The notes beneath the pieces are model-generated. The model saw nothing but the letters and a program-made list of their open reading frames with translations, was not told the origin of the DNA and did no database searches. From positions 806,001 through 870,000 of the forward strand of contig NZ_JAEUAO010000001.1 of NCBI RefSeq assembly GCF_019511375.1: a DNA stretch of 64,000 nucleotides, read 5' to 3'. Origin of the DNA: Rhizobium herbae (lineage in GTDB: Bacteria > Pseudomonadota > Alphaproteobacteria > Rhizobiales > Rhizobiaceae). A program made the position numbers and the translations under genes. How positions within the stretch are numbered: position 1 is the first letter of the stretch; each line of letters starts with the position of its first letter. This document shows positions 48,961 through 58,272 of this stretch, piece after piece.

Positions 48961-49177
48961 ATTTGCTTGATTTAGGCACGCGTCGTCAGCAAATATTGAT
49001 AGTCCGTTAAGTTTAACAAATGGTTACGACAGCCCCTTCAATGCTTTGGATTCACTGTCGAATCATCGCCGGAAAAAATGATCATCCTAAATATTAGCAA
49101 TATGTAAAACTAATAAGCATTCAAGCGGATACGCGATTCTGAAATCGCGATCGCCGGAAACGGGAAAAGGAGAATTT

Positions 49178-49572
49178 GCCAGTTGGCCTATAAGCCGGGT
49201 TCTGTATGGCCCCGGCCCGAAAGCCGGAACGTGGCAGCCATTCATCTGGGACAACGCTTGCGCGCTGCCTCCTGCAACCCACCCGGATGACTGGCCCGGA
49301 AAAGGCCGGAGCGCTTGCGCACTCCACGTCATCCCTATTCGGTCTTGCTCCCGGTGGGGTTTGCCTTGCCACCCATGTTGCCATGTGCGCGGTGGGCTCT
49401 TACCCCACCCTTTCACCCTTACCTGCCAAGGCAGGCGGTATCCTCTCTGTGGCACTTTCCCTGGGGTCGCCCCCGCCGGACGTTATCCGGCACCGTCTTT
49501 CCGTGGAGCCCGGACTTTCCTCCCCCCGCAGCCTTTCGGCCCTAGCGGAGAGCGGCTGCCCGGCCAACTGGC
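49178..49572 (-). ncRNA. rnpB: RNase P RNA
   Basis: Read on the minus strand, the ends GCCAGTTGGCC and GGCCAACTGGC pair as helix P1. The conserved core is present: GGAGGAAAGTCCGGGCTCC near the 5' side, AGAGGATACCGCC, the GGTGAAAGGGTG block, and the 3' universal segment ACAGAACCCGGCTTAT that closes P4. The layout is the bacterial A type with alphaproteobacterial features. The RNA removes 5' leaders from tRNA precursors. It lies between the dcw promoter and an FAD oxidoreductase gene, with its own promoter expected in 49573-49643. Confidence 0.95.
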
Positions 49573-49643
49573 AGGCGGTGCATAGCCGACGCATCCGCCA
49601 ATTGCCATAGATAAAAGAAAATAAGGCGGCGCCGTCCGCATTT

Positions 49644-50834
49644 CTACCGGTGGCAGACCAAAAAATCCGTCTGGTATTCCGGCGTATCCAACTGGCCGTT
49701 CTCGAGCAGCAACGCCCCGAGCCGCCCGATCTCGTCCGAGCTCTTTGCCGCCATGCCATTGCCACCGGTCAAGACGGCGATGCGATCCGATCCGGCAAAG
49801 CCGATATAGGGGTAACCGTGACGGGTGAAGGTCGTAACGCAAGGGCTCCACTTGAGCGATGCCGGCCTGAAAGTAGGCATGACACGAGACAGCAAGCCTG
49901 CCATATGGTCGGCTGCTGCCTGATTTGCGCCGCCGCGGAACCAGGCCCGCACCTCACCCTCGCTGCCAAGATTGATGTCGCTCGGATCGCCACCGATCTT
50001 GATGTAGGACTTGCCGTCGGGGTAGCGGATCGGCGGCAGCAGGTAATAGCTCTCGTCCTGCCGCGGCGCCGAACCGATCAGCGACGGCATCGCGGCAAAA
50101 CGGGGCAGGTCGTCTTCCGCCACTTCGGCAAACAAAACCGTCCGAGCCTTGACGACGAGATCGAGCGGCCGGGCCAATAATTGCCTGGAGATCGAAAATC
50201 CGCCGGCGGCAACGAGCACGCGGCCGCCGATAAACGCGGCGCCATCGACAGTGCGCACCGAGACGGTTTCGCCGCCCTCCTCGACCGAGACGACTTCCGA
50301 GCCAATGATCGTGACGCCGGCCTTTTCAGCAAGAGCGACCTGTGCCCGTACCAGCGCCCGCGGGTTGATATGCCCGGCATGGCGGGGTTCGAACACACCG
50401 CCGTAACCGACCGGAAAACGGAACCAGGGGAATTGATCGGCAAGATCCCGTTCCCCGACGAACGGTGCGTCGACGCCGAGGCGGTCACGGGCGCAGATGA
50501 CGTTGTCGAGAGTGCGATCCTCGCCACCCGGCAGAGGTGCCGCGATCAGGCAGCCGGATTGGCTGTAGAAACCGACGCCGCTCTCGCTCGCGATCTCGTC
50601 GTAGCGCTCGATGGACCGCCGGGCCAGCAAGGCCCACACGGGATCGGGATCGATCGTGCGGGTAATGCGGCCATTATCGTAATGACTACTGAAAACGCCC
50701 TCGTGGCTCGACCAGTTCTCCGGCTCGTCCGGCCCAATGAGCGCGATCCTGGCGCCGCTGCGGGCCAGATGGCGGGCGGAGGCCGCGCCCATCATTCCCT
50801 TGCCAACAATGATGAAATCGAATGTTTGCCCCAT
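49644..50834 (-). CDS. FAD-dependent oxidoreductase (DAO/sarcosine oxidase-like)
   Basis: From the ATG at 50834 (AAGGA upstream) the protein has 396 residues. It has an N-terminal FAD Rossmann motif (FIIVGKGMMGAASARHLARSG), the DAO-fold centre (RHAGHINPRALVRAQVALAEKAG) and a C-terminal flavin contact (VLTGGNGMAAKSSDEIG). These features fit amino-acid or N-methyl-amino-acid oxidases; the covalent-flavin Cys of monomeric sarcosine oxidase may correspond to Cys in LKWSPCVTTFTRHGYPYIG. The substrate is uncertain. No transporter or dehydrogenase partner lies next to it. Confidence 0.85.
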   Translation of the reverse strand: MGQTFDFIIVGKGMMGAASARHLARSGARIALIGPDEPENWSSHEGVFSSHYDNGRITRTIDPDPVWALLARRSIERYDEIASESGVGFYSQSGCLIAAPLPGGEDRTLDNVICARDRLGVDAPFVGERDLADQFPWFRFPVGYGGVFEPRHAGHINPRALVRAQVALAEKAGVTIIGSEVVSVEEGGETVSVRTVDGAAFIGGRVLVAAGGFSISRQLLARPLDLVVKARTVLFAEVAEDDLPRFAAMPSLIGSAPRQDESYYLLPPIRYPDGKSYIKIGGDPSDINLGSEGEVRAWFRGGANQAAADHMAGLLSRVMPTFRPASLKWSPCVTTFTRHGYPYIGFAGSDRIAVLTGGNGMAAKSSDEIGRLGALLLENGQLDTPEYQTDFLVCHR

Positions 50835-50944
50835 GCCTGCCGTCCTTGAAAACGATCCGACGGAGATAGCATGGCATTTGCGGGCTGGCATCTGTGAAGT
50901 TGAAAAATGCCGGCACTGACAACCCGATCCGGCACCCCCAGCGC

Positions 50945-51472
50945 CTAGTTGATGATGCTCTGGACCTTGCCGCAATAACGGCGCGACACCGGATTCATCC
51001 TCGTGGCGCCGTGACCGGCATTGTAGCGCAGGATCGTCCCGCAGGTGAAGCCGCCGGACAGTTCATGCGCCACGGCCAGATATTTCATACCGAACTTGAT
51101 GTTCGTCTCTGGATCGAACAGGCCACCCTTGCCCCCGGTATAACCCATCATCCGGGCCGTCGCCGGTTTGATCTGCATCAGGCCGATTTCACCGGCGCTG
51201 CCGCGTGCCTTGGGATTGAAGTTGCTTTCGACCTTGACGACCGCGTGGGCGAGATCGACCGGAACGCCGTACTGCCTTGCATAGACCTGGATGAGGCCGC
51301 TATAGGTCGCAGTCTCGACGGAGGCGCCCGGCGCAGGATAACCCGTGGTTCTCGTGGCTGGCGTGATGGAGGAAGTGATGGTCTTGTCCATGCCCTCGGC
51401 ATACGACGTTTCAACCCCGGAAAAGAGCATGCAGAAGCATGCCGCAGTCGCAGCAAGATGCGATAGTCTCAT
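50945..51472 (-). CDS. Secreted lytic transglycosylase (SLT domain)
   Basis: The 175-residue precursor has a signal peptide (cleavage near residue 25, after SYA) and one SLT/goose-lysozyme-like domain. The catalytic Glu is in AHAVVKVESNFNPKARG, followed by GEIGLMQIKPATARMMGY and the C-terminal ILRYNAGHG motif. It should cleave the MurNAc-GlcNAc bond of peptidoglycan with 1,6-anhydro ends. A cysteine pair (GGFTCGTI, RRYCGKV) may form a disulfide. An amidase gene lies upstream on the same strand with a 228-bp gap. Confidence 0.92.
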   Translation of the reverse strand: MRLSHLAATAACFCMLFSGVETSYAEGMDKTITSSITPATRTTGYPAPGASVETATYSGLIQVYARQYGVPVDLAHAVVKVESNFNPKARGSAGEIGLMQIKPATARMMGYTGGKGGLFDPETNIKFGMKYLAVAHELSGGFTCGTILRYNAGHGATRMNPVSRRYCGKVQSIIN

Positions 51473-51700
51473 TTAGCTTGAAATCTCCACTTTCGGGCAC
51501 AGCAGCATGTGGGCGCACCCCGCCCTGCCGTCTGCATTCCGATCTTCGTCATCAGCAGGAAGAGGCGATGCACCTCGAAATCACCTGCAATTCGGTACGG
51601 CCGCAAAAGACCCCGGCATCTTGACGATCATGTGGCAGTGCACAAATTTTGCAACAGGAGGGCTCAGGCAATCTGCGGAAAACCGCCGTCGCAAGTCCGC

Positions 51701-52465
51701 TCAGCGGCTGAAATTCGGCAGCGCGGACAGGAGCCTGTGGAGTGTATCGAGGGTCGAAATATCGGCGATGCCATCGACCCGGGCTTGGCGAAAATGGCGC
51801 TGGAAGGCGGCAACCGCCCCCTCCGTCTTCTCGCAAAAAATGCCTGTCACTTCAATTCCGTAGCCATAGAGCGACAGCATCGTCTGAACCGCTTCGACTG
51901 GCTGGCCCTGATCGCCCTTTTGGAAAAATCGTCCGCCGCCGATCGGGGCCGGCGAAACCCAGTGCCCGACGCCCCGCGAATGGAGCGCATCCCAGGGAAA
52001 TTTTTCTCCCGGATCCACCTTGCGAATGGGAGCCACATCGCTGTGCGCAAGCACCCGTTCGGGGGCGATAGACCAGCGATTGCCACAATCCCGACACAAT
52101 TCGGCGAGCGCCTCGATCTGCGCCGGGGGAAAATCCGGCAGGCCGCCGAGGTGACCGGCATTGGCGATTTCGATGCCGATCGAACGGGAATTGATGTCTG
52201 TCTCGCCCTTCCAGACGCTCTTGCCGGCGTGCCAGGCGCGACGATCCTCGGTAACGAGCTGATCGATTCGCCCATCCTCATGGACGAAATAGTGGCTGGA
52301 AACCTGGCTTTCCTCACGACAGAGCCAGTCGAGCGCGGCAGCCGCCGTTTCCATGCCGGTGTAGTGCAGAATGATCATGTCCGGTTTCAGGCCGGCTGCC
52401 CTTTCGCCATGGTTGGGCGATGGCACGGCGCGCGCCGCCGCGTAGTCACAGGCGAAGAGCGTCAT
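51701..52465 (-). CDS. N-acetylmuramoyl-L-alanine amidase with a C-terminal peptidoglycan-binding domain
   Basis: The 254-residue protein is an AmpD-like Amidase_2 enzyme. Zinc ligands are His in MIILHYTGM (H33), His in VLAHSDVAPIRKVDPG and Asp in the same segment; a Glu in SIGIEIANAGH fits the catalytic centre. A peptidoglycan-binding domain 1 follows (about 185-250, VEAVQTMLSLYGYGIEVTG). There is no signal peptide, so it is likely a cytoplasmic recycling enzyme acting on 1,6-anhydro-muropeptides, although fused PG-binding domains are more often extracellular. Its start overlaps the J-domain gene stop by 4 bp. Confidence 0.92.
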   Translation of the reverse strand: MTLFACDYAAARAVPSPNHGERAAGLKPDMIILHYTGMETAAAALDWLCREESQVSSHYFVHEDGRIDQLVTEDRRAWHAGKSVWKGETDINSRSIGIEIANAGHLGGLPDFPPAQIEALAELCRDCGNRWSIAPERVLAHSDVAPIRKVDPGEKFPWDALHSRGVGHWVSPAPIGGGRFFQKGDQGQPVEAVQTMLSLYGYGIEVTGIFCEKTEGAVAAFQRHFRQARVDGIADISTLDTLHRLLSALPNFSR

Positions 52466-53169
52466 GCAGCGCGGCGTTCTTTCTCGATCGCCTCATAGGC
52501 AGCATTGAGAGCCGCCATGCGATCGTTGGCGATCGCGTGCAATTCTTCCGGCACACCGCGCGCAACCAGCATGTCCGGATGATTTTCCGAGACGAGCACG
52601 CGGTAGCGTGTGCGGATGATCGAAAAGTCGTCCTTCGGCGAGACGCCGAGCACTTCGTAAGGATTGGCACCGGACGGATGAACATGCCGCGCCAGGATTT
52701 CCTGGAACTGCTCTTCGTCCATGCCGAAGATTTCACCGACGCGCCTCAGGAACGCGATCTCCTTTTCGTGCAGGGCGCCATCCGACTTGGCAATATGGAA
52801 AAGGCCGTCGATGATATCTTCCAGCAGCGGGCAATGCTGCTCGCAGGAAACGCAGAGCGACGCCATCTTTTCGGCATAGGCTTCGTAACCGGCGACGTCC
52901 TGGCGCGCAAGATTGTACAGCCGCGCAACGTTTTGCGCCTGATCGTCCGGAAACTTGAATATATCCCGGAATGCGGACACTTCGGCCTCCGTCACGACGC
53001 CGTCGGCCTTTGCCATCTTGGCGGACAGCGCGATCATGGCGACCGAAAAAGCCACCTTGCGGCGCGTCTCCGGGTCACCTTCAAACAGCGTCCGGACCGC
53101 CTCGACCACGCCGGCAAGCGCGTTGCCCGCCGCGGTGACGATGCTGAGGATGCGATCCCAAAGTGACAT
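52462..53169 (-). CDS. TerB/DjlA-like co-chaperone with a J domain
   Basis: The ATG at 53169 gives 235 residues. The protein has a TerB-like helical domain (about 40-160, with AKADGVVTEAEVSAFRDIF and AKSDGALHEKEIAFLRRV, two acidic metal-binding-like repeats) and a C-terminal J domain (about 170-235, PYEVLGVSPKDDFSIIRTRYR with the HPD motif in SENHPDML). This is DjlA architecture, but no clear N-terminal membrane helix is present, only an amphipathic start. The 4-bp overlap with the amidase gene suggests that the chaperone and the wall amidase are made together. A longer start at 53280 adds a Cys/Arg-rich stretch and is unlikely. Confidence 0.9.
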   Translation of the reverse strand: MSLWDRILSIVTAAGNALAGVVEAVRTLFEGDPETRRKVAFSVAMIALSAKMAKADGVVTEAEVSAFRDIFKFPDDQAQNVARLYNLARQDVAGYEAYAEKMASLCVSCEQHCPLLEDIIDGLFHIAKSDGALHEKEIAFLRRVGEIFGMDEEQFQEILARHVHPSGANPYEVLGVSPKDDFSIIRTRYRVLVSENHPDMLVARGVPEELHAIANDRMAALNAAYEAIEKERRAA

Positions 53170-53552
53170 AGGCACGTTCTTTCCTATCGTTGCTGAGCCA
53201 CATTGCTTTCGGGAGGCGGCAGCACGGGCAAATCGCCCATGGACGAGTGCGAAGAGGCAGACACAGCGGTGCGACCGCAATAGGCGGGCGGCTTATGAAG
53301 CAGCTTGAACAGATGTTGACGCAGATTGCAAGGCGTGGAACCCGCCGAATCGGCCCAGATGACGAATTTGTGATGGCACCTCACTATTTCCATCGGTGGA
53401 TCCGACGCATCCAGGTCTGGCGCTCGGGGCGCGCAGAGCGCGCATTGGATAGGCTTGCACCTCTGCCTCGATGACGGGACGTCATTTAACTTCCAAGGGA
53501 TTTGCGCTAGACAGACCTCGAACGATCTTGCCGAAATCCCGAGGAGACATTC
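53170..53552. other. Intergenic region between divergent djlA-like and pfp genes
   Basis: These 383 bases must hold promoters for both genes. A 59-codon open frame on the plus strand (53295-53474) has a basic, Trp-containing product, but its third-position G+C is lower than that of neighbouring genes and no ribosome-binding site is visible, so I do not call it. I see no terminator or RNA structure. Confidence 0.5.
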
Positions 53553-54767
53553 ATGCCCAAACAGAAAGTTGCAATGCTGACCGCAGGCGGCCTCGCCCCC
53601 TGCCTGTCCTCCGCCGTCGGTGGCCTGATCGAACGTTACACCGACATCGCGCCGGATATCGAGCTGGTTGCCTATCGATCCGGCTACCAGGGTCTACTTC
53701 TTGCCGACCGGATCGAGATCACCCGCGACATGCGCGAGAAGGCCGCTATCCTGCACCGCCATGGCGGCTCGCCGATCGGCAACAGCCGCGTGAAGCTCAC
53801 CAATGCCGCGGACTGCGTCAAGCGCGGCCTCGTCAAGGACGGCCAGAACCCCCTGCGGGTTGCTGCCGAGCAGCTCGCTGCCGATGGAATCACCATTCTG
53901 CATACGATCGGCGGCGACGACACCAATACGACGGCAGCCGATCTCGCCGCCTACCTCGGCGCCAATGGCTACGACCTCACCGTCGTCGGCCTGCCGAAGA
54001 CGGTCGACAACGACGTGGTGCCGATCCGCCAGTCGCTCGGCGCCTGGACGGCAGCAGAATACGGTGCGAAGTTCTTCGACCATGTCAGCAACGAACAGAG
54101 TGCCGCGCCGCGCACCCTCGTCGTGCATGAAGTCATGGGCCGCCATTGCGGCTGGCTGACCGCCGCCACCGCCCGTGCCTACATCCAGATGACCGACGAC
54201 AAGGAATTCGTCGACGGCTTCATGATGAACGCCAAGATGAAGAACATCGACGGGCTCTACCTGCCCGAAACCGCCTTCGACCTCGAAGCCGAGGCGTCGC
54301 GTCTGCGCGCCACGATGGACAAGGCGGGCTTCGTGACCCTGTTCGTCAGCGAAGGCGCGTGCCTTGACGCCGTCGTTGCCGAGCGCGAGGCTGCCGGCGA
54401 GACAATCAAGCGCGACGCCTTTGGCCATGTGAAGATCGACACGATCAATGTCGGGGGCTGGTTCTCCAAGCAGTTCGCAGCCCTGCTTGGCGCCGAACGC
54501 TCGATGGTGCAGAAATCCGGCTACTACGCCCGCTCGGCACCGGCCAATGGCGATGACCTGCGTCTTATCCAGGGTATGGTCGATCTCGCCGTCGAAAGCG
54601 CGCTGAACAAGGTCTCCGGCGTCACCGGTCACGACGAGGATCAGGGCGGCAGGCTGCGGACAATCGAATTCCCGCGCATCCGCGGCGGCAAGCATTTCGA
54701 CACCTCGGTCAAGTGGTTCGGCGAAGTGATGGATGTCATCGGCCAGAAATGGTCTCCCGCGGGCTGA
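53553..54767 (+). CDS. pfp: Pyrophosphate-dependent 6-phosphofructokinase
   Basis: The 404-residue enzyme phosphorylates fructose 6-phosphate with PPi, or acts in reverse in gluconeogenesis. The phosphate-donor motif is GGDDTNT (120-126), where Asp replaces the Gly of ATP-type enzymes, and the PKTVDND motif (148-154) has the Lys that is diagnostic for PPi use. MGRHCGWLTAATA binds substrate. Many rhizobia lack an ATP-dependent phosphofructokinase, so this may be the only enzyme of this step. A GAGGAG ribosome-binding site precedes the ATG. Confidence 0.95.
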   Translation: MPKQKVAMLTAGGLAPCLSSAVGGLIERYTDIAPDIELVAYRSGYQGLLLADRIEITRDMREKAAILHRHGGSPIGNSRVKLTNAADCVKRGLVKDGQNPLRVAAEQLAADGITILHTIGGDDTNTTAADLAAYLGANGYDLTVVGLPKTVDNDVVPIRQSLGAWTAAEYGAKFFDHVSNEQSAAPRTLVVHEVMGRHCGWLTAATARAYIQMTDDKEFVDGFMMNAKMKNIDGLYLPETAFDLEAEASRLRATMDKAGFVTLFVSEGACLDAVVAEREAAGETIKRDAFGHVKIDTINVGGWFSKQFAALLGAERSMVQKSGYYARSAPANGDDLRLIQGMVDLAVESALNKVSGVTGHDEDQGGRLRTIEFPRIRGGKHFDTSVKWFGEVMDVIGQKWSPAG

Positions 54768-54792
54768 TTCGCCGGTTGGAATGCCTATTGAC

Positions 54793-54849
54793 GGCTCCGT
54801 TTGCGCATGGCTTCCTCGATCGAACGCCACGTCCAGACGGAGCCTTTTT
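54793..54849 (+). terminator. Possible terminator or attenuator between pfp and the LysE-family gene
   Basis: GGCTCCGT (54793-54800) pairs with ACGGAGCC (54837-54844) and is followed by TTTTT, directly before the ATG at 54851. The 36-base loop is long for an intrinsic terminator, so this could be attenuation or chance. Confidence 0.35.
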
Positions 54850-54850
54850 C

Positions 54851-55486
54851 ATGTCGATAGAACACTGGCTGGCCTTCGTCGCCGCCTCTGCCATCCTGCT
54901 CGCTATTCCAGGCCCGACCATTCTCCTGGTGATCTCCTACGCGCTCGGACACGGACGCAAGATTGCAGGCGCCACGGTTGCCGGCGTCGCTCTCGGTGAT
55001 TTCACGGCGATGACCGCCTCCATGGTCGGCCTCGGCGCACTGCTGGCAACATCGGCGGCGATTTTTACCGTTCTGAAGTGGGTGGGCGCCGCCTATCTCG
55101 TCTGGCTTGGCATCAAGCTGTGGCGAACGCCGATCGCGACCGAAACCGCCGACGCGACGATGACAGTGCCGGCCGAGAAACCGTTGCGGATTTTTCTGCA
55201 CACCTATCTGGTCACGGCGCTGAACCCGAAGAGCATCGTCTTCTTCGTCGCCTTCTTGCCGCAGTTCCTTGATCTCGGCCGTCCCCTGTTCAGCCAGATG
55301 CTGATCTTCGAATCGACATTTCTGGTGCTCGCGGCGATCAATGCAACGGCCTTTGCCCTGATGGCTTCGGCCGCCCGCAGCACGATTCGCAAGCCGAAAG
55401 TTCAGGCCATCGTCAACCGCGCCGGCGGCTCGCTGTTGATCGGGGCCGGCCTCCTGACCGCTGGCCTGCGGCGCGCCGGCGCCTGA
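54851..55486 (+). CDS. LysE/RhtB family amino acid exporter
   Basis: The ATG at 54851 gives 211 residues with six membrane helices and the LysE-family landmarks: AIPGPTILLVISYALGHGRK near the N-terminus, ALGDFTAMTASMVGLGALLA, KWVGAAYLVWLGIKLWR, and ALNPKSIVFFVAFLPQF. Members export lysine, threonine, homoserine lactone or similar compounds. It is 83 bp downstream of pfp. The in-frame start at 54713 lies inside pfp and lacks homology. Confidence 0.93.
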   Translation: MSIEHWLAFVAASAILLAIPGPTILLVISYALGHGRKIAGATVAGVALGDFTAMTASMVGLGALLATSAAIFTVLKWVGAAYLVWLGIKLWRTPIATETADATMTVPAEKPLRIFLHTYLVTALNPKSIVFFVAFLPQFLDLGRPLFSQMLIFESTFLVLAAINATAFALMASAARSTIRKPKVQAIVNRAGGSLLIGAGLLTAGLRRAGA

Positions 55487-55603
55487 AACGGCGTCCCGTG
55501 CTTGCGGTTCCCTGCCCCATGAGTTAATGAAGATTCATAGATGGCGGCTCTCGGCTGCCGATTTGCAGGGGGCTGCGGGGCCTGACAGCAGGAAAGCGAC
55601 AGC

Positions 55604-56602
55604 ATGGCAAATTTCCGTTTTTTCGTTTCAAAACCGGCTGTTGCGGCCTGTGCTCTGGCCTCTGTTACGCTTGTTGGCGGATGCTCTAGCGTCGAGCGAA
55701 CCCCGATGGAACAACTGATGGCGGTGCAGACGGTGACGCCGCTGCCGAAGCCTGGAACGGAAATGACGGCTTACGCTCTGCCGACCCCCGATGGCGCAGC
55801 GACCGCGACGGCCGCAGCGCTTGCGGCCGAGACCGCGATGATGAAGCCCGGCGAGAATCCCGCCGCAACACCGGTCGGCGCGAGCACTGAAGGCGTCCCG
55901 GCCGCCGCCCGGATGGCCGTCGCTGTCCCGACGGCAAATCCGCTGGTCACCCCGCAGGTGTCGGCGCAGGCCGCGACCCCATCGGCGCTGCCGCAGACGG
56001 CAATGGCCATGGTCCCGGCGGCCGCGGACCAGACCGCCACCGCCACTGCCCTGTCTCCGCAGATTCCCGAAGGCATGATGATGGCCGCGATGGAATCGGA
56101 TTTCGATACCGGGGAACCGGTTGGTCTCGAGACCTTGGTGGCCAAGCGCATGATCGTGCCGGTGCAAAAACCGTCGATCGCGGCGGCGGCACTGGGCGGT
56201 GCCAAGGAGATGCTGGCGTCGCTGACCGGCGCGGAAAAGCCGACCAGTTCGCGTCCTGAACTCGACCGCCTGATCGCCTATTATGCGAAGCTCAACAACA
56301 TTCCGGAGGAACTGGTTCATCGCGTCGTGAAGCGCGAAAGCACCTATAATCCGCGCGCCTATCATGCTGGCAACTACGGCCTGATGCAGATCCGCTACAA
56401 CACCGCCAAGGGCCTCGGTTACGAAGGTCCGCCTGAAGGCCTGTTCGATGCCGAGACCAACCTGAAATATGCGACGAAATATCTGGCCGGCGCCTGGATG
56501 GTGGCCGACAATCAGAACGACGGCGCCGTCAAGCTCTATGCCAGCGGCTATTACTACCATGCCAAGCGCAAGGGCCTCCTTGAAACGCTGGGCATGAAGT
56601 AA
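55604..56602 (+). CDS. Lipoprotein with a C-terminal lytic transglycosylase (SLT) domain
   Basis: The 332-residue precursor has a signal sequence with lipobox VGGC (Cys27) and a spacer of about 180 residues rich in Ala, Thr, Pro and Met that is probably unstructured. The C-terminal SLT domain (about 220-330) has its catalytic Glu in VHRVVKRESTYNPRAY and the GNYGLMQIRYNTAKGLGY motif. It should be an outer-membrane-tethered peptidoglycan lytic enzyme. The long low-complexity linker could let the catalytic domain span the periplasm. The gene stands alone; the downstream gene is convergent. Confidence 0.9.
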   Translation: MANFRFFVSKPAVAACALASVTLVGGCSSVERTPMEQLMAVQTVTPLPKPGTEMTAYALPTPDGAATATAAALAAETAMMKPGENPAATPVGASTEGVPAAARMAVAVPTANPLVTPQVSAQAATPSALPQTAMAMVPAAADQTATATALSPQIPEGMMMAAMESDFDTGEPVGLETLVAKRMIVPVQKPSIAAAALGGAKEMLASLTGAEKPTSSRPELDRLIAYYAKLNNIPEELVHRVVKRESTYNPRAYHAGNYGLMQIRYNTAKGLGYEGPPEGLFDAETNLKYATKYLAGAWMVADNQNDGAVKLYASGYYYHAKRKGLLETLGMK

Positions 56603-56646
56603 GTCTCTTAAAGCTGGCGGAAGTCACCGGATTTCTTCAGAGGCGC

Positions 56647-57996
56647 TCAATTGACCGCCTCAACGACCTTTGCCTCCAGCATACGCACGTCATAGCCCAG
56701 GCTCGCCGGCGTGAGCCCGAGACGAACCACGGCAAGCCCAAGCGACGGGGAAAGCATCACGCTCTGCCCGTCATGCCCGTGCAGCCAGTAGGCATCCGCA
56801 GGCAATGGCGGGCCGCCATCCTTGCCGAGCTTCGTCCAGACATGTCCTGCGCCATAGCGCCCCTTTGATGCCTTCGTGGGCGTACGCATGAAGGTGACAA
56901 AATCCGGCGGCAGGATCTGCTCGCCTTTCCAGCTGCCGTTCTGCAACAGGAAGAGAGCGAACCGGGCCCAGTCCCGTGCCGAGGCATACATGTAGGAGGA
57001 GCCGACGAAAGTGCCGTGCGCATCCGGCTCCAGCACCGCGCTCGTCATGCCGAGCGGCCGGAACAGCGCCGCGCGCGGAAAGGTGAGCGCCTCACGGATA
57101 CTGTCGAAGCTGTCCATCCAGAGCCGCGAAAGAATAGTCGACGTGCCGCTGGAATAGTTGAAGCGCTCGCCCGGCTGCGCCTCGAGCGGTTTCGAAGCCG
57201 AGAAATTTGCCATGTCACCCTCGAGAAACAGCATCCGGGTGACGTCGCTCACATCGCCATAATCCTCGTTGAACTGAAGTCCGCTCTGCATGGCCAGAAG
57301 ATCGCCCAGCTTTATCTGGCTGCGCGGGTCGTTTCGCCATTGCGGCAGCAACTCCGTACGATCGAGCGCCATCTGCCCTTCCCTGATGCGCAGGCCGACC
57401 AGCGCCGCCGTTACCGACTTGGTCATCGACCAGCCAAGCAGCGGCGTGCCGCTGTTGAAACCCTCCCCATAGCGTTCAGCAACGATCCTTCCATCCTTGA
57501 CGACGACGATAGCGCGCATGCCGGGCCCGGCAAGCTGCGGATCGGTCAGCAGCGTCTGCACCACGGGATTGACGTTTGCGCCGCTGCCGTCGGGCCAGGG
57601 TTTGCCCTCATCAGACTGCGGCGGCCTGCGGCGAAGCTGCCGGTTGCCCGGAAATGCGGCGAACTCACCTTCAGTGACATTGGTGCATCCGAGACCCTCG
57701 CGGTAGATCGCATGGCCCGGAGCGGCAAAGCCGAACATGCGGGCTGTCACCGCCTTGCGGGTTTCATCGACCGATATGCGCACCAGGCGCAGCAGCGGAT
57801 GCCCGGGCGCCTGGACGTCCTCGGCGAGCACCTCATCGGCGTCGCGGCCGGCCAGGAAAACACTTGAGCAGACAATCTTGGCGGCATAGCTGTCGCCGAC
57901 GCGCAGCAGTTCTGGCGGCATGACAACAAGCCAGCCGGCAATCGCCGCCATGGCGACCGACACCGAGCCCGCAAGCCATAACAATCGTCTGCGCAT
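56647..57996 (-). CDS. Serine hydrolase of the beta-lactamase class C fold, membrane-anchored
   Basis: From the ATG at 57996 the protein has 449 residues: a basic start, a membrane anchor (about 6-26) and a beta-lactamase/penicillin-binding-type domain (about 150-440). The nucleophile motif SxxK is in LLGWSMTKSVTAALVG, the second motif is YSS in FNYSSGTST (usual YxN altered at the third position), and the third is HGHDG near the C-terminus. This pattern fits esterase or D-aminopeptidase-like members rather than true AmpC. An ATG at 58041 would add 15 residues with a Cys-rich start; I prefer 57996, which has AAGGGCGG upstream. Confidence 0.85.
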   Translation of the reverse strand: MRRRLLWLAGSVSVAMAAIAGWLVVMPPELLRVGDSYAAKIVCSSVFLAGRDADEVLAEDVQAPGHPLLRLVRISVDETRKAVTARMFGFAAPGHAIYREGLGCTNVTEGEFAAFPGNRQLRRRPPQSDEGKPWPDGSGANVNPVVQTLLTDPQLAGPGMRAIVVVKDGRIVAERYGEGFNSGTPLLGWSMTKSVTAALVGLRIREGQMALDRTELLPQWRNDPRSQIKLGDLLAMQSGLQFNEDYGDVSDVTRMLFLEGDMANFSASKPLEAQPGERFNYSSGTSTILSRLWMDSFDSIREALTFPRAALFRPLGMTSAVLEPDAHGTFVGSSYMYASARDWARFALFLLQNGSWKGEQILPPDFVTFMRTPTKASKGRYGAGHVWTKLGKDGGPPLPADAYWLHGHDGQSVMLSPSLGLAVVRLGLTPASLGYDVRMLEAKVVEAVN

Positions 57997-58272
57997 ACGC
58001 ACCGCCCTTGCTTCGCCACCGCCACAAAAACAGGATTTCATGCTTTTAGGAAGGGTTTATGGCAATCACTTTGGCGCGAGAAATGTTTCTAACCTATTGA
58101 TCGCGCCGCTGTCTCGCCTGTTGGTAGCACAAACTGGCGATCACGTACGCGGCACAAACCGACCCCGAAAGAGAAGCGACCATTCACGTCATTCGCGCTG
58201 CCGGCAACGATCGCTTCATCCAACATATGCAAACGCAAGCGCCTTTTGTGAACCGGAATTTGCATAAGCCTT

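Noticed and set aside
49087-49851. Several open frames across the RNase P RNA
   Set aside because: The sequence is fully explained by the conserved core and helix P1 of RNase P RNA.
53295-53474. A 59-codon basic open frame before pfp
   Set aside because: Third-position G+C (about 63%) is below that of neighbouring genes and no ribosome-binding site is visible; it may still be real.
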